From assembly GCA_964423835.1 (NCBI GenBank), contig CAYRGJ010000008.1, positions 1 to 64,000 of the forward strand: a stretch of DNA of 64,000 bases, in the 5' to 3' direction. This stretch comes from JAFGCL01 sp964423835. GTDB taxonomy: Bacteria > Chloroflexota > Dehalococcoidia > UBA2247 > RBG-13-53-26. The translations under genes and the position numbers were made by a program. Shown piece after piece: positions 49,449-58,632 of this stretch. Under the pieces are notes generated by a model, which saw only the letters and a program-made list of their open reading frames with translations, searched no databases and was not told the DNA's origin. Each line of letters begins with the position of its first letter. Within the stretch, counting starts at the first letter, position 1.

Positions 49449-50906
49449 ATGGCACGCTGGGATGGGCCGCTGAACAGGATCGACGATTACCGCTGGGAGA
49501 TCCCCCGGGAGTACCGCCCCGGGATGAGGGTCCCCGGGCTCATCTACGCCAGCGAGGGCATGCTGGAGGCCATCCGGGAAGAGCAGGCGGCGGAGCAGGT
49601 GGTGAACGTGGCCTTTCTGCCCGGGATAGTGGGCCACTCTCTGGCCATGCCGGACATCCACTGGGGATACGGCTTTCCCATCGGAGGGGTGGCGGCCACC
49701 CGCACCGACAGCGGGGTGGTCTCGCCTGGCGGCGTGGGCTATGACATCAACTGCGGGGTGCGGCTGCTGCGCACCAATTTGCGGGAGGACGAGGTCCGGC
49801 CCAGGATCAAGGACCTTCTCAGCGCGCTCTTTCACAGCGTCCCCTCGGGCGTGGGCTCGTCCGGCAAGATCAGGGTGGGCCCGAAGGAGATGGATGCCAT
49901 ACTGACCGAAGGCGCCCGCTGGGCGGTGAATAAGGGCTTCGGCACTGCCGGCGACCTGGAGGTCACGGAGGAGCGGGGCTGCCTGGAGGGCGCCGATCCG
50001 GGCAAGGTCAGCGCCAGGGCCCGCGAGCGCGGCCTGCCCCAATCAGGCACGCTGGGGTCCGGCAACCACTTCCTGGAAGTGCAGGTGGTGGGCGAGATAT
50101 TCGAGGAGGCCACGGCCCGGGCCATGGGCATCGACGGCGTGGGGCAGGTGCTGCTGCTCATCCACACGGGCAGCCGCGGGCTGGGTCACCAGGTCTGCGA
50201 CGACTACATCCGGGCCCTGCGCGGGGTGATGCAGCGGTATGGCATCGAGGTGCCCGACCGCGAGCTGGCCTGCGCGCCGGTCAAGTCCCCCGAGGGCCGG
50301 GACTATCTGGCGGCCATGGCCTGCGCCGCCAACTACGCCTGGGCCAACCGCCAGTGCATAACACACTGGTCCCGGGAGTGCTTCGTCCAGGTGCTGGGCC
50401 GCAGCCTCCCGGACATCGGGATGGAGATGGTGTATGACGTGGCGCACAACATCGCCAAGCTGGAGAGCTACCAGGTGGATGGCCGGAACCTCTCGCTCTG
50501 CGTGCACCGCAAGGGCGCCACGCGGGCCTTCCCGGCCGGCCACCCCAGCCTTCCCGCCCGGTACCTGAAGGTGGGCCAGCCGGTGCTGATACCGGGGGAC
50601 ATGGGGCGCTACTCGTTTGTGGCGGTGGGCACCGATCGGGCACTACAGGAGTCCTTCGGATCGGTCTGCCACGGCGCGGGCAGAAGGAAGAGCCGGCATG
50701 CCGCCAGGCGGGGAGTGCGGGATGAGGACGTGGCCCGGGACCTGGCCGCCCGCGGCATAATGGCCATGTCGGCCAGCCGGGGCGGGCTGGCGGAGGAATC
50801 CTCTGATGCCTACAAGGATGTGGCGGAGGTGGTAGACGTCTGCCACAGGGCCGGGCTGTGCCGCAAGGTGCTCAAGGCCTATCCCATCGCGGTGGCCAAG
50901 GGATAG
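49449..50906 (+). CDS. rtcB: RNA-splicing ligase RtcB
   Basis: A 485-residue 3'-phosphate RNA ligase, which joins 2',3'-cyclic phosphate or 3'-phosphate ends to 5'-OH using GTP and Mn. Metal-binding motifs: PDIHWGYGFPIGGVAA, GGVGYDINCGVRLL, GSGNHFLEVQ, LLIHTGSRGLGHQV. The predicted guanylylated His353 is in LCVHRKGATRAFPAG, and the C-terminal segment SSDAYKDVAEVVDV is conserved. It is encoded with archease, as in many bacteria with an RNA repair unit. GGGGGGAGG precedes the start. Confidence 0.96.
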   Translation: MARWDGPLNRIDDYRWEIPREYRPGMRVPGLIYASEGMLEAIREEQAAEQVVNVAFLPGIVGHSLAMPDIHWGYGFPIGGVAATRTDSGVVSPGGVGYDINCGVRLLRTNLREDEVRPRIKDLLSALFHSVPSGVGSSGKIRVGPKEMDAILTEGARWAVNKGFGTAGDLEVTEERGCLEGADPGKVSARARERGLPQSGTLGSGNHFLEVQVVGEIFEEATARAMGIDGVGQVLLLIHTGSRGLGHQVCDDYIRALRGVMQRYGIEVPDRELACAPVKSPEGRDYLAAMACAANYAWANRQCITHWSRECFVQVLGRSLPDIGMEMVYDVAHNIAKLESYQVDGRNLSLCVHRKGATRAFPAGHPSLPARYLKVGQPVLIPGDMGRYSFVAVGTDRALQESFGSVCHGAGRRKSRHAARRGVRDEDVARDLAARGIMAMSASRGGLAEESSDAYKDVAEVVDVCHRAGLCRKVLKAYPIAVAKG

Positions 50907-51109
50907 CAGCCGGGCGCCCGCGGCCGCGGTGCAGGACGGGTCTCGAAGCCATAGCCGACGCCGGCCACGCCAGGAGATCGGACTGGACTCGAGGTTCCCC
51001 CCCCAGTGGTCAGCTAGTCCGGTGCTGCGGGTCCTTTCCTGCCTTCCTGTCGAGGGCCCTGACCGGCCGCTCGAGCCAGGCGGAAGGGCGCAGGTTCGCT
51101 GTGTCGGTC

Positions 51110-51418
51110 TTACATCGTCCGGTTGGCCGGGCGCACCTTGTTGTAGCAGTCGCTGCAGTACACGGGCCGGTCCGACCTGGGCTCGAAGGGCACCTGGGCC
51201 TCCTGGCCGCACTGGGCGCAAACCGCCGAGAACATCTGGCGCTTGGGCCTGGCCGGGTCAGATCCAAAGCGCTCTGTCTTCCGGGCCTGCCGGCAGGAGG
51301 GGCAGCGCTTCGGGTCGTTGGTGTACCCCTTCGAGGCGTAGAACTCCTGCTCCGAGGCCGTGAAGGCAAAGGTGCAACCGCAATCGGCGCATTGGATCTG
51401 CTTGTCTGTGTAGGCCAT
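51110..51418 (-). CDS. Double zinc-ribbon protein
   Basis: A 102-residue protein with two zinc modules. The first, CADCGCTFAFTASEQEFYASKG followed by RCPSCRQAR, is the probable zinc-ribbon (zf-trcl) domain; the second is CAQCGQEAQVPFEPRSDRPVYCSDCY, the CxxC-CxxC domain often found with it in Chloroflexota and Bacillota. It probably binds nucleic acid or ribosomes, but no function is proven. AGGAGAGGAG precedes the ATG, and a good promoter lies about 65 bases upstream. Confidence 0.85.
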   Translation of the reverse strand: MAYTDKQIQCADCGCTFAFTASEQEFYASKGYTNDPKRCPSCRQARKTERFGSDPARPKRQMFSAVCAQCGQEAQVPFEPRSDRPVYCSDCYNKVRPANRTM

Positions 51419-51485
51419 CTAGTTCAGTCTCCTCTCCTCTGACATGTCCGCTTGTGTCGTGTGCCGACACCCTCGTCCGGCTGGC

Positions 51486-51514
51486 ACTATACTGCAAAAA
51501 AGGAACGTTTGCAA
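51486..51514 (-). promoter_or_regulatory. Promoter of the double zinc-ribbon gene
   Basis: On the minus strand TTGCAA (51509-51514) and TATAGT (51486-51491), spacing 17, within an A/T-rich segment. The leader would be about 60 bases. Confidence 0.55.
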
Positions 51515-51678
51515 GTCGCTGCCCGGGCCGCTGCCCGCTGAGCCGTTCACGCTCAGTCGGGCCCAGACGATTATCTATACGTCTATTGACCACGACGGTG
51601 ACGTCAGGGGGTCCGGTGCATCCTTCGGTGCCGCCGCAGCCACGGGCAGGTTGCCTGGCGGGGCCCGGGGCACGGATA

Positions 51679-52440
51679 ATGAAGGAGATGAGAAGGCTGG
51701 CCGTGGTCCTGCTTTCCGGCGGTCTCGACTCCACGACGGTGGCGGCCGGGGCCAGGGCCGGTGGTTTTGAGTGCCTGGCCCTGACCTTCGACTATGGACA
51801 GAGGCACCGCCGGGAGCTGGAGTCCGCTGGCAAGGTGGCGGAGATCCTGGGGATGCCCCACCAGGTGGCCAGCCTGCCGGCGATGGGCCGGCTTTCGTGG
51901 TACTCAGCGCTGACCTCAGGCGCCCTGGACGTGCCCCGGGGCCGGGCAGCGGAGAGCATCGGCGCGGACGTGCCGTCCACCTATGTGCCGCTCCGCAACA
52001 CCGTCTTCCTGACCCTGGCCGCGGCCCTGCTGGAGAGCCAGGCCCTGGCCCTGATCGAAGGGCACGAGGCCCGGGCCCCCGAGGTGTCCGCCTCGGTCTT
52101 CATCGCGGCCAATGCCGTGGACTACAGCGGCTACCCGGACTGCCGGCCGGAGTTCTTCGCCGCTATGCAGCGGGCGCTGTTCGAGGGCAGCAAGCTGGGC
52201 CGGCAGTACGGTGTGGCCATTGCCATCGAGACCCCGGTGCTTCATCTGAGCAAGGCCCGGATAGTCCGGCTGGGCCTGGACCTCGGTGCGCCGCTGGAGC
52301 ACACCTGGAGCTGCTACGAAGGGGGGCCGGTCCCCTGCGGGGCCTGCGACAGCTGCCTGCTGCGGGCCCGGGGGTTCGCGGAGGCGGGCGCAGAGGACCC
52401 GCTTCTCCTGCGCCTGCGGCGGGAGGGGCAGAGTGCTTAA
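51679..52440 (+). CDS. queC: 7-cyano-7-deazaguanine synthase
   Basis: A 253-residue QueC, which converts CDG to preQ0 for queuosine. The PP-loop VVLLSGGLDSTTVAA is at the N terminus; STYVPLRNTVFLTLAAAL and the zinc site of four Cys in SCYEGGPVPCGACDSCLLRA are present. The ATG at 51679 or the one three codons later could be the start. It overlaps queE by 8 bases. queD and queF are not in the window. Confidence 0.95.
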   Translation: MKEMRRLAVVLLSGGLDSTTVAAGARAGGFECLALTFDYGQRHRRELESAGKVAEILGMPHQVASLPAMGRLSWYSALTSGALDVPRGRAAESIGADVPSTYVPLRNTVFLTLAAALLESQALALIEGHEARAPEVSASVFIAANAVDYSGYPDCRPEFFAAMQRALFEGSKLGRQYGVAIAIETPVLHLSKARIVRLGLDLGAPLEHTWSCYEGGPVPCGACDSCLLRARGFAEAGAEDPLLLRLRREGQSA

Positions 52441-53146
52441 GGTCAGCCGGCAGCCCGGCGACGAGGGCGGCCCGGAGATATTCCACTCCATCCAGGGGGA
52501 GGGTGTGCATGCCGGCCGGCCGGCGGTGTTCCTGCGGCTGGCCCTCTGCAACCTGGCCTGCCTCTGGTGCGACACCGCGTATACCTGGGACTGGGAGCGC
52601 CATGACCGCAGGCGGGAGACCATGGAGCTGTCCCCGGCCGCCGCGGAGCGGGCCATCGTCCGCTTCGGCTGCCGCAGCCTGGTGGTTACCGGGGGCGAGC
52701 CGCTGCTGCAGCAGAAGGAGCTGGTCCCCCTGCTGGACCGGCTCAAGAGCGCCGGCTTCTGGATCGAGGTCGAAACCAACGGCACGGTATTGCCGCAGGA
52801 GCGGCTGACGGCCCTGATCGACCACTGGAGCGTGTCCCCGAAGCTGGCCAGCTCCGGGAACCCCCTTTCCGCCAGGGAGAAGCCGGAGGTCTGCCGGTTC
52901 TTCTCCGGCCTGCCGGAGGCGCACTTCAAGCTGGTGGTGGATGGGCCGGACGACCTGGCGGAAGCCATCGGGCTGTCGGGCAGATACGGGATCCCCCGCG
53001 GCCGGGTGGTCCTCATGCCCCAGGCCGCGGAGAGCGCCGCGCTCCTGGAGAAGGGCCGCTGGCTGGCGGACATCTGCCTGCGGGAGGGCTTCCTCTTCTC
53101 CACCAGGCTGCAGGTCCTGCTGTGGGGCCATCGGCGGGGGGTGTAG
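52433..53146 (+). CDS. queE: 7-carboxy-7-deazaguanine synthase
   Basis: A 237-residue radical SAM enzyme converting CPH4 to CDG for queuosine. It shows FHSIQGEGVHAGRPAVFLRL, the radical SAM triad CNLACLWC (CX3CX2C), TGGEPLLQQKEL and ETNGT. The GTG start at 52433 is 6 bases after GGAGGGG and overlaps the end of queC, so translation is coupled. Confidence 0.93.
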   Translation: MLKVSRQPGDEGGPEIFHSIQGEGVHAGRPAVFLRLALCNLACLWCDTAYTWDWERHDRRRETMELSPAAAERAIVRFGCRSLVVTGGEPLLQQKELVPLLDRLKSAGFWIEVETNGTVLPQERLTALIDHWSVSPKLASSGNPLSAREKPEVCRFFSGLPEAHFKLVVDGPDDLAEAIGLSGRYGIPRGRVVLMPQAAESAALLEKGRWLADICLREGFLFSTRLQVLLWGHRRGV

Positions 53147-53246
53147 GGGGCGGGGGGCATTCCCCGGCGGCCGTCGGCATGCCATGTCCTACCCCGATAT
53201 GCAATAATGAATAAATGGTCATTCCTTCTGAAGGTGCAAGTACAGC

Positions 53247-54980
53247 ATGCGCATACAGATCACCGACACCACACTTCGCGACGCCCACCAGTCCCTCATC
53301 GCCACGCGGATGCGCACCCGGGACATGCTGCCCATCGCCGAGAAGCTCGACGGGGTGGGCTTCTTCTCGCTGGAGGTCTGGGGCGGCGCCACCTTCGACT
53401 CCTGCATCCGCTACCTGAACGAGGACCCCTGGGACCGGCTGAGACAGCTGCGCTCCAGGGTGAAGCACACCCGCCTTCAGATGCTGCTCCGGGGCCAGAA
53501 CCTGGTGGGCTACCGGCACTACTCGGACGACGTGGTGCGGGAGTTCATCCGGCTGGCCGTCAAGAACGGCGTGGACGTGTTCCGCGTCTTCGACGCCCTG
53601 AACGACATCCGCAACATGGAGCTGGCCATCCGGGTGGCCAAGTCCCATGGCGCCCACGTCCAGGGGACGATCTGCTACACCACCAGCCCGGTGCACAGCG
53701 TGGAGGGCTTTGCCGACATGGCGCTGAGGCTGCAGAAGCTGGGCTCGGACTCCATCTGCATCAAGGACATGGCGGGGCTGATCGCCCCGGCCGCGGCCAG
53801 CGACCTGGTGAAGGCCATCAAGAAGCGGGTCGCTGTGCCGGTCGACCTCCACTCTCACTGCTCCAGCGGCATGGCCCCCCTGAGCTACCACGCCGCCGCG
53901 CTGGCCGGCGTCGACATCCTGGACACGGCCTTCTCGGCCTTCGGCTGGGGGAGCTCGCAGCCCACCACCGAGAGCGTGGTGGCGGCGCTCCAGGGCACCC
54001 CCTGCGACACGGGCCTGGATCTGAACAAGCTCTATGAGATCGGCGAGTACTTCGCCGCCCTTTTCGCCAAGTACAAGGCGCTGTTCACCGCCGAGGCCAC
54101 GCGCCCCAACCTGGCCGTACTCCTGCACCAGATCCCGGGCGGGATGATCTCCAGCCTGGTCAGCCAGCTGAAGGAGCAGAACGCCCTGGAGAAGATGGAT
54201 GAGGTCCTCCGGGAGGTGCCCCGGGTCAGGGCTGACCTGGGCTACCCGCCGCTGGTGACGCCGACCAGCCAGATCGTGGGCATACAGGCGGTGCTGAACG
54301 TGCTGGCTGGCCAGCGGTACACCAAGGTGACCCAGGAGGTGAAGAACTACCTGCTGGGGTACTATGGCCGGCCCCCGGGCAAGGTGGACGAGAAGGTGCG
54401 GAAGGAGGTCATCGGCGCCGCGAAGCCCATTGACGTCCGCCCGGCCGATCTTCTGCCGCCGGAGCTGGAGAAGGCCCGCCAGGAAGCGGACAAGCTGGGC
54501 ATCCTGCGCCATGAAGAGGACCTGGTGACCTATGCCCTCTATCCCCAGGTGGCGGTCAAGTTCCTTCGCGGCGAAGCGAAGGAGGAGGCCCTGCTGAGCG
54601 GGACGGAGACCCCTCCGGGAGGCCGGGTCCCCAGCGTCCTGGATGTGCCGTCGGAGTTCCACGTCGAAGTGGACGGGGAGGTCTTTGCCGTCAAGATAGT
54701 GCCCAGGGCCAATGGGCGCCCCGCAGCGGCCGCCGCCGAAGCGCCTCAGAAGGCTGCCCCGGGCTCCATCATCTGCCCCATGCCGGGCATGATCGTATCG
54801 GTGAAGGTCAAGTCGGGGGACAGCGTCAAGAAGGATGACGTGGTGGTGGTGCTCGAAGCCATGAAGATGCAGAGTGAAATCCGCTCCCCGCACGCGGGGA
54901 CGGTGAGGCAGGTCCTGGTGGCCGAGGGTGACCTGGTGAAGGCCGGCGCCGCCCTGGTGGTGGTAGAGCCCAGTGGCTGA
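53247..54980 (+). CDS. pycB: Pyruvate carboxylase subunit B (carboxyltransferase with biotinyl domain)
   Basis: A 577-residue protein of the oxaloacetate decarboxylase alpha/pyruvate carboxylase B type. The HMGL-like TIM barrel (about 1-270) has TDTTLRDAHQSL, VFRVFDALND, and metal ligands in LHSHCSSGMA. The conserved carboxylase domain follows to about 460. The C-terminal biotinyl domain (about 505-575) carries the biotin lysine in VLEAMKMQS, preceded by a short Ala-rich hinge. It overlaps the biotin carboxylase gene by 8 bases, so a two-subunit pyruvate carboxylase is most likely; sodium-pumping decarboxylase partners are absent. Confidence 0.9.
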   Translation: MRIQITDTTLRDAHQSLIATRMRTRDMLPIAEKLDGVGFFSLEVWGGATFDSCIRYLNEDPWDRLRQLRSRVKHTRLQMLLRGQNLVGYRHYSDDVVREFIRLAVKNGVDVFRVFDALNDIRNMELAIRVAKSHGAHVQGTICYTTSPVHSVEGFADMALRLQKLGSDSICIKDMAGLIAPAAASDLVKAIKKRVAVPVDLHSHCSSGMAPLSYHAAALAGVDILDTAFSAFGWGSSQPTTESVVAALQGTPCDTGLDLNKLYEIGEYFAALFAKYKALFTAEATRPNLAVLLHQIPGGMISSLVSQLKEQNALEKMDEVLREVPRVRADLGYPPLVTPTSQIVGIQAVLNVLAGQRYTKVTQEVKNYLLGYYGRPPGKVDEKVRKEVIGAAKPIDVRPADLLPPELEKARQEADKLGILRHEEDLVTYALYPQVAVKFLRGEAKEEALLSGTETPPGGRVPSVLDVPSEFHVEVDGEVFAVKIVPRANGRPAAAAAEAPQKAAPGSIICPMPGMIVSVKVKSGDSVKKDDVVVVLEAMKMQSEIRSPHAGTVRQVLVAEGDLVKAGAALVVVEPSG

Positions 54981-56457
54981 CAAGGTCCTGGTGGCCAATC
55001 GCGGAGAGATCGCCATCCGCGTGATGAGGGCCTGCCGGGAGCTCGGCCTCAAGTCGGTGGCGGTATACTCCGCGCCGGACCAGGAAGCGCTCTTCGCCAA
55101 GTACGCCGACGAGGCCTACCTGCTGGGCGGGCCCACCCTGACGCAGAGCTATCTTAACGTCCCCCGCATCATGGAGGTGGCCCGGGAGTGCGGCGCCATG
55201 GCCATACACCCCGGCTACGGGTTCCTCTCCGAGAACGCCCGGTTTGCCGCCGCCTGCGAAAAGGCGGGTATCGCCTTCATCGGCCCTACCAGCCGCGTGA
55301 TCCAGACCATGGGGGACAAGGTGGCGGCCCGGGCCGAGATGCGCCAGGCCGGGGTTTTTGTGGTACCGGGCGCCGAGAAGGAGGTCCGTACCCTCGAGGA
55401 GGCGCAGCAGGTGGCCCGGGAGATAGGCTATCCCCTGCTCATCAAGCCCTCCGGCGGCGGCGGCGGCATAGGCATGATCGTGGTGCAGAACGAGGGCGAG
55501 CTGCAGAAGTCGCTGGCATCATCGCAGGCCATCGCCTCCAACACCTTCGGCATCGGAGACGTCTACATCGAGAGATACCTGCCGCGGGCCCGCCACATCG
55601 AGGTCCAGATACTGGGCGATTCGCACGGGAACGTGATCCACCTGGGTGAGAGGGAGTGCTCCATTCAGCGCCGGCACCAGAAGCTGATCGAGGAGGCACC
55701 TTCACCGGCATTGACCCCGGAGCTGAGGCGGGAGCTGACCGAGGCCGGGGTCCGGGCCGCCAAATGGGTCAACTACTGCGGCGCAGGGACCATCGAGTTC
55801 ATCTTCGCCGAGGGCACGTTCTACTTCCTGGAGGCCAACACCAGGATCCAGGTGGAGCACCCGGTGACCGAGATGGTGACGGGCATCGATATCGTCAAGG
55901 AGCAGATACTGGTGGGCCTGGGCCAGCCGCTGAGCATCAAGCAGAAGAACGTGAGGGCCAACGGATGGGCCATCGAGTGCCGGATCAATGCCGAGGACCC
56001 CTTCAACAACTTCGTGCCGTCGCCGGCCAAGCTGCGCGGCTACCGGTCCCCGGGCGGGATTGGGGTCCGCGTGGACAGCGGGGTGCACACCGGGTATGCC
56101 ATCCCGCCCCACTATGACTCCATGATCTCCAAGCTCATCGTCTGGGGCCGGGACCGGAACGAGGCCATCCTCCGCATGCGGCGGGCCCTCTACGAGTACA
56201 TCGTGGTCGGGCCGCAGACCAACATCCCCTTTCACAAGGCGGTCATGGAGAACCCGCGATTTGTGGCCGGCGAGCTGGAGACCCGCTTCATCGAGCTGGA
56301 GACGGACCTCCTGGACGACATGAAGAAGATCGCCGAGCGGGAAAAGCCGCTGGTGGACAAACTCTCCCGGGTCTTCGACGAAAGGCACAAGGCAGCGGTG
56401 GGCGCGGTGCTGGCGGTGGTCACCCAGATGCTCCAGGAACAGGCCGACCGGCAGTAG
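54973..56457 (+). CDS. pycA: Biotin carboxylase subunit (pyruvate carboxylase subunit A)
   Basis: A 494-residue biotin carboxylase. The N-terminal domain starts ADKVLVANRGEIAIRVMRACRELG. The ATP-grasp domain has the glycine loop KPSGGGGGIGM, IEVQILGDSHGNVIHLGERECSIQRRHQK, EANTRIQVEHPVTEMVTGID and the C-terminal ECRINAEDP. About 45 residues beyond the usual AccC end form a helical tail (KKIAEREKPLVDKL...), typical of PycA-like proteins. GTG start overlapping the previous gene. It may also serve acetyl-CoA carboxylation. Confidence 0.92.
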   Translation: MADKVLVANRGEIAIRVMRACRELGLKSVAVYSAPDQEALFAKYADEAYLLGGPTLTQSYLNVPRIMEVARECGAMAIHPGYGFLSENARFAAACEKAGIAFIGPTSRVIQTMGDKVAARAEMRQAGVFVVPGAEKEVRTLEEAQQVAREIGYPLLIKPSGGGGGIGMIVVQNEGELQKSLASSQAIASNTFGIGDVYIERYLPRARHIEVQILGDSHGNVIHLGERECSIQRRHQKLIEEAPSPALTPELRRELTEAGVRAAKWVNYCGAGTIEFIFAEGTFYFLEANTRIQVEHPVTEMVTGIDIVKEQILVGLGQPLSIKQKNVRANGWAIECRINAEDPFNNFVPSPAKLRGYRSPGGIGVRVDSGVHTGYAIPPHYDSMISKLIVWGRDRNEAILRMRRALYEYIVVGPQTNIPFHKAVMENPRFVAGELETRFIELETDLLDDMKKIAEREKPLVDKLSRVFDERHKAAVGAVLAVVTQMLQEQADRQ

Positions 56458-56498
56458 CCCCCTGCGGCCGCCACCCCCCCTGCCGCCGGCTCCTCAAT

Positions 56499-56528
56499 TT
56501 GACGCCATGCGCTGGCGGCCAGTATCCT
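56499..56528 (+). promoter_or_regulatory. Promoter of the crotonase gene
   Basis: TTGACG (56499-56504) and TATCCT (56523-56528), spacing 18. The leader to the GTG at 56574 is about 40 bases and includes AAGGAGG. Confidence 0.5.
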
Positions 56529-56573
56529 TTCTTTGATTTCCGGGCGCGCTCAAACATGAAGGAGGTACGCACA

Positions 56574-57371
56574 GTGGAGTATCAGAACATCATCGTAGAG
56601 AAGCAGAACCATGTGGTCACCCTGACGTTTAACCGGCCGGAGAAGATGAACACCATCTCTCTGGACATGCGGGAGGAGATCGTGGCCGCCCTGAACGAGA
56701 TCAACGAGGACGATGACGCCCGGGTCATGATCCTCACCGGGGCGGGCGACCGGGCCTTCTGCGCCGGGGTGGACGTCAGCGTGATGTCGGCGCGCATCGC
56801 CGGCCAGGTGGACGAAAACACCCGGAAAAAGATCACCCAGCGGGCCGGCTTCCACATACCGCGGATCAGGGAGATGAGGGTCCCCACCATCGCCGCCGTG
56901 AACGGTGCGGCCGCCGGCATGGGGCTGTCCTTCCTCACCGCCTGCGACATCCGGATCGGCGCGGACAAGTCCCGGTACAGCTGCGCCTGGATCAACCGCG
57001 GGCTGGTGCCCGACGGCGGGGCTACCCACCTCCTGCCCCAGATCGTGGGGATCGAGAAGGCCCTGGAGCTCTTCTACACCGGGGAGGTCATTGACGCCCA
57101 GGAGGCCCTGCGCATCGGGCTGGTCAGCCGGCTGGTGCCGCAGGCCGAGCTGATGAAGGTGGTCCGGGAACTGGCGGACCGCATCGCCGCTGGCCCGCCT
57201 ATCGCCCAGGAGATGGCCAAGTACGGCGTCTACAAGGGGCTCCTGTGGGACTTCCGGACGGCCCTGGACTTCGAGAACTACGCCATCAAGGTCTGCGCGG
57301 CCACCGAGGACTTCAAGGAGGGCGTGAAGGCCTTCACTGAAAAGCGCAAGGCCCAGTTCAAGGGGCGGTAG
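56574..57371 (+). CDS. Enoyl-CoA hydratase/isomerase (crotonase) family protein
   Basis: A 265-residue crotonase. Oxyanion-hole segments FCAGVDVSVM and NGAAAGMGLSFLTACDIRIG are clear. The two catalytic Glu of classical enoyl-CoA hydratase are not at their usual positions: the first site reads GMGLSF and the second region GLVPDGGATHLLP has Asp, like PaaG-type isomerases. So isomerase or a specialised hydratase is more likely than a beta-oxidation hydratase. The GTG at 56574 follows AAGGAGG and is preferred to upstream ATGs. A terminator follows. Confidence 0.85.
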   Translation: MEYQNIIVEKQNHVVTLTFNRPEKMNTISLDMREEIVAALNEINEDDDARVMILTGAGDRAFCAGVDVSVMSARIAGQVDENTRKKITQRAGFHIPRIREMRVPTIAAVNGAAAGMGLSFLTACDIRIGADKSRYSCAWINRGLVPDGGATHLLPQIVGIEKALELFYTGEVIDAQEALRIGLVSRLVPQAELMKVVRELADRIAAGPPIAQEMAKYGVYKGLLWDFRTALDFENYAIKVCAATEDFKEGVKAFTEKRKAQFKGR

Positions 57372-57437
57372 CGGCAGCCCGACCTCCCCGGCCCGCCCGG
57401 CGGCTGGCCGGGCGTCGCGTCCGGTGAACAACTGCGG

Positions 57438-57463
57438 AGCGGCAGGCCTCAGGGTCTGCCGCT
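57438..57463 (+). terminator. Intrinsic terminator of the crotonase gene
   Basis: AGCGGCAG (57438-57445) pairs with CTGCCGCT (57456-57463), followed by CTTCGTTT. It is 67 bases after the crotonase stop. The rest of the 229-base convergent gap shows no gene. Confidence 0.65.
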
Positions 57464-57600
57464 CTTCGTTTCAATGCGCCGATGACTATCTGATTCCCCC
57501 TCTTTCGTTCGCGGGAGATTGTTTAGCTAGAAAAACAAATGGATTCCGGCATGGTGGCGCAGAAGGAAACGGTTCAGGAACGAGAGCGAGAGCCCCTTGA

Positions 57601-58515
57601 TCAGGCTTTGTCCGGCTCTCCCAGCATGGCCTCCAGGCCCCCCCTGATGGCGGCGATGTCAAAGGTCCCCGCCGTGAGGTGGCCGGCATAGCGGGCGTAT
57701 TCGCGGAGCTCCGCTGTTCCGGCATCCCGTGACAGGAGGAGGACCGTGAGCTCGTCGTCCGCAACGCCGTACTGCGCCAGTCTGGACGAGTCTTTGGCAT
57801 AGTCGACCTCCACCAGGTCAACCCGGCCGTCGTACTCGGCCTGCAGCGACTTCAGCTGCTCCACCTCCGGCCCGTAGCAGTCGGGGCAGCCGTTCCAGAA
57901 GTAGATCAGCTGCGGCCTCTCCGTCACTGGCCCTTCAACCGGCCCTTCGTTGAGGGCCGTGATGCCCAGGCCGAGGGCGGCGGTCAGCGCCCCCACGATG
58001 ACCGCACTGAAGGCGGCGGCGGTCCAAGCCGGCCGGTCGCGGAAGGCCCCTCTGGCGAGCCACATCACTCCCAGCTCGGCGGCGCTGCGCCACCCCACTA
58101 TGATCACCGCTGCCGCCAGCAGCATGGCTGCGTCCACGGCCAGCGACTGGGAGTGGCTCAGGGAGACCAGGCTGCCGAAGCACCCGCATATGGCTGGCAC
58201 GTCCCCGGCATTGACCAGGCTGTAGATGCCGGCGACGGCAAAGCTGACCGTCAGGCCCGCGCTCACCACGGCCGCCAGGACCGGGAGCAGCCCCAGGATA
58301 AGGGAGAAGCCCACGGCCAGCTCCGCCCAGGGCAGCACCGTGCCGTAGAGCCGGGCCAGGGCTTCGGGCAGGAGGCCGTAGTCCACCACCGTGTCCACGA
58401 ATAGCGCCGGGTGCTGCAGTTTGCCGATGGCGGACGCCAGGAAGACGCTCCCCAGGAGCAGCCGGGCGGCCAGCACCACCCATTTGCCGGACGCGGCCTG
58501 ACGGATTCGTTTCAC
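57601..58515 (-). CDS. MauE/DoxX-like membrane protein fused to a thioredoxin-fold domain
   Basis: A 304-residue fusion. Residues about 10-150 form a four-helix DoxX/MauE module: LLLGSVFLASAIGKLQHP, then VVDYGLLPEALARLYGTVLPWAELAVG, and CGCFG in the loop. A further helix near 165-188 precedes an exported thioredoxin-fold domain (about 200-300) with active site CPDC in YFWNGCPDCYGPEVEQLKSL. MauE-like proteins aid disulfide formation, so the fusion probably passes electrons between thiols outside the membrane and the membrane. GTG start after GAGAGGGGA; own promoter. Confidence 0.75.
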   Translation of the reverse strand: MKRIRQAASGKWVVLAARLLLGSVFLASAIGKLQHPALFVDTVVDYGLLPEALARLYGTVLPWAELAVGFSLILGLLPVLAAVVSAGLTVSFAVAGIYSLVNAGDVPAICGCFGSLVSLSHSQSLAVDAAMLLAAAVIIVGWRSAAELGVMWLARGAFRDRPAWTAAAFSAVIVGALTAALGLGITALNEGPVEGPVTERPQLIYFWNGCPDCYGPEVEQLKSLQAEYDGRVDLVEVDYAKDSSRLAQYGVADDELTVLLLSRDAGTAELREYARYAGHLTAGTFDIAAIRGGLEAMLGEPDKA

Positions 58516-58580
58516 GCGACGTTCCCCTCTCGGCCATCAGGCAGACGGTCCCCTTCGGGCGAGGGCGCGTTGCCGTCAGT

Positions 58581-58608
58581 ATTCTATCAGCCGAGAGGGA
58601 CTTGTCAA
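58581..58608 (-). promoter_or_regulatory. Promoter of the MauE-thioredoxin gene
   Basis: On the minus strand consensus TTGACA (58603-58608) and TAGAAT (58581-58586), spacing 16. It directly follows the padR hairpin, so the gene is transcribed independently. Confidence 0.6.
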
Positions 58609-58612
58609 ACGG

Positions 58613-58629
58613 GCCGGCCCGTGGCCGGC
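58613..58629 (-). terminator. Hairpin after padR
   Basis: GCCGGCC (58613-58619) and GGCCGGC (58623-58629) form a GC-rich stem with a 3-base loop just past the padR stop, followed on the minus strand by CCGTTTG. Confidence 0.45.
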
Positions 58630-58632
58630 TCC

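Noticed and set aside
51492..51678. preQ1 riboswitch upstream of queC
   Set aside because: I looked for a short hairpin followed by an A-rich pseudoknot tail near the start codon; the A-run at 51494-51501 belongs to the opposite-strand promoter and no matching pseudoknot is evident.
53013..55100. 695-codon minus-strand open frame
   Set aside because: Antisense shadow of the pyruvate carboxylase subunit B gene; no domains and skewed composition.
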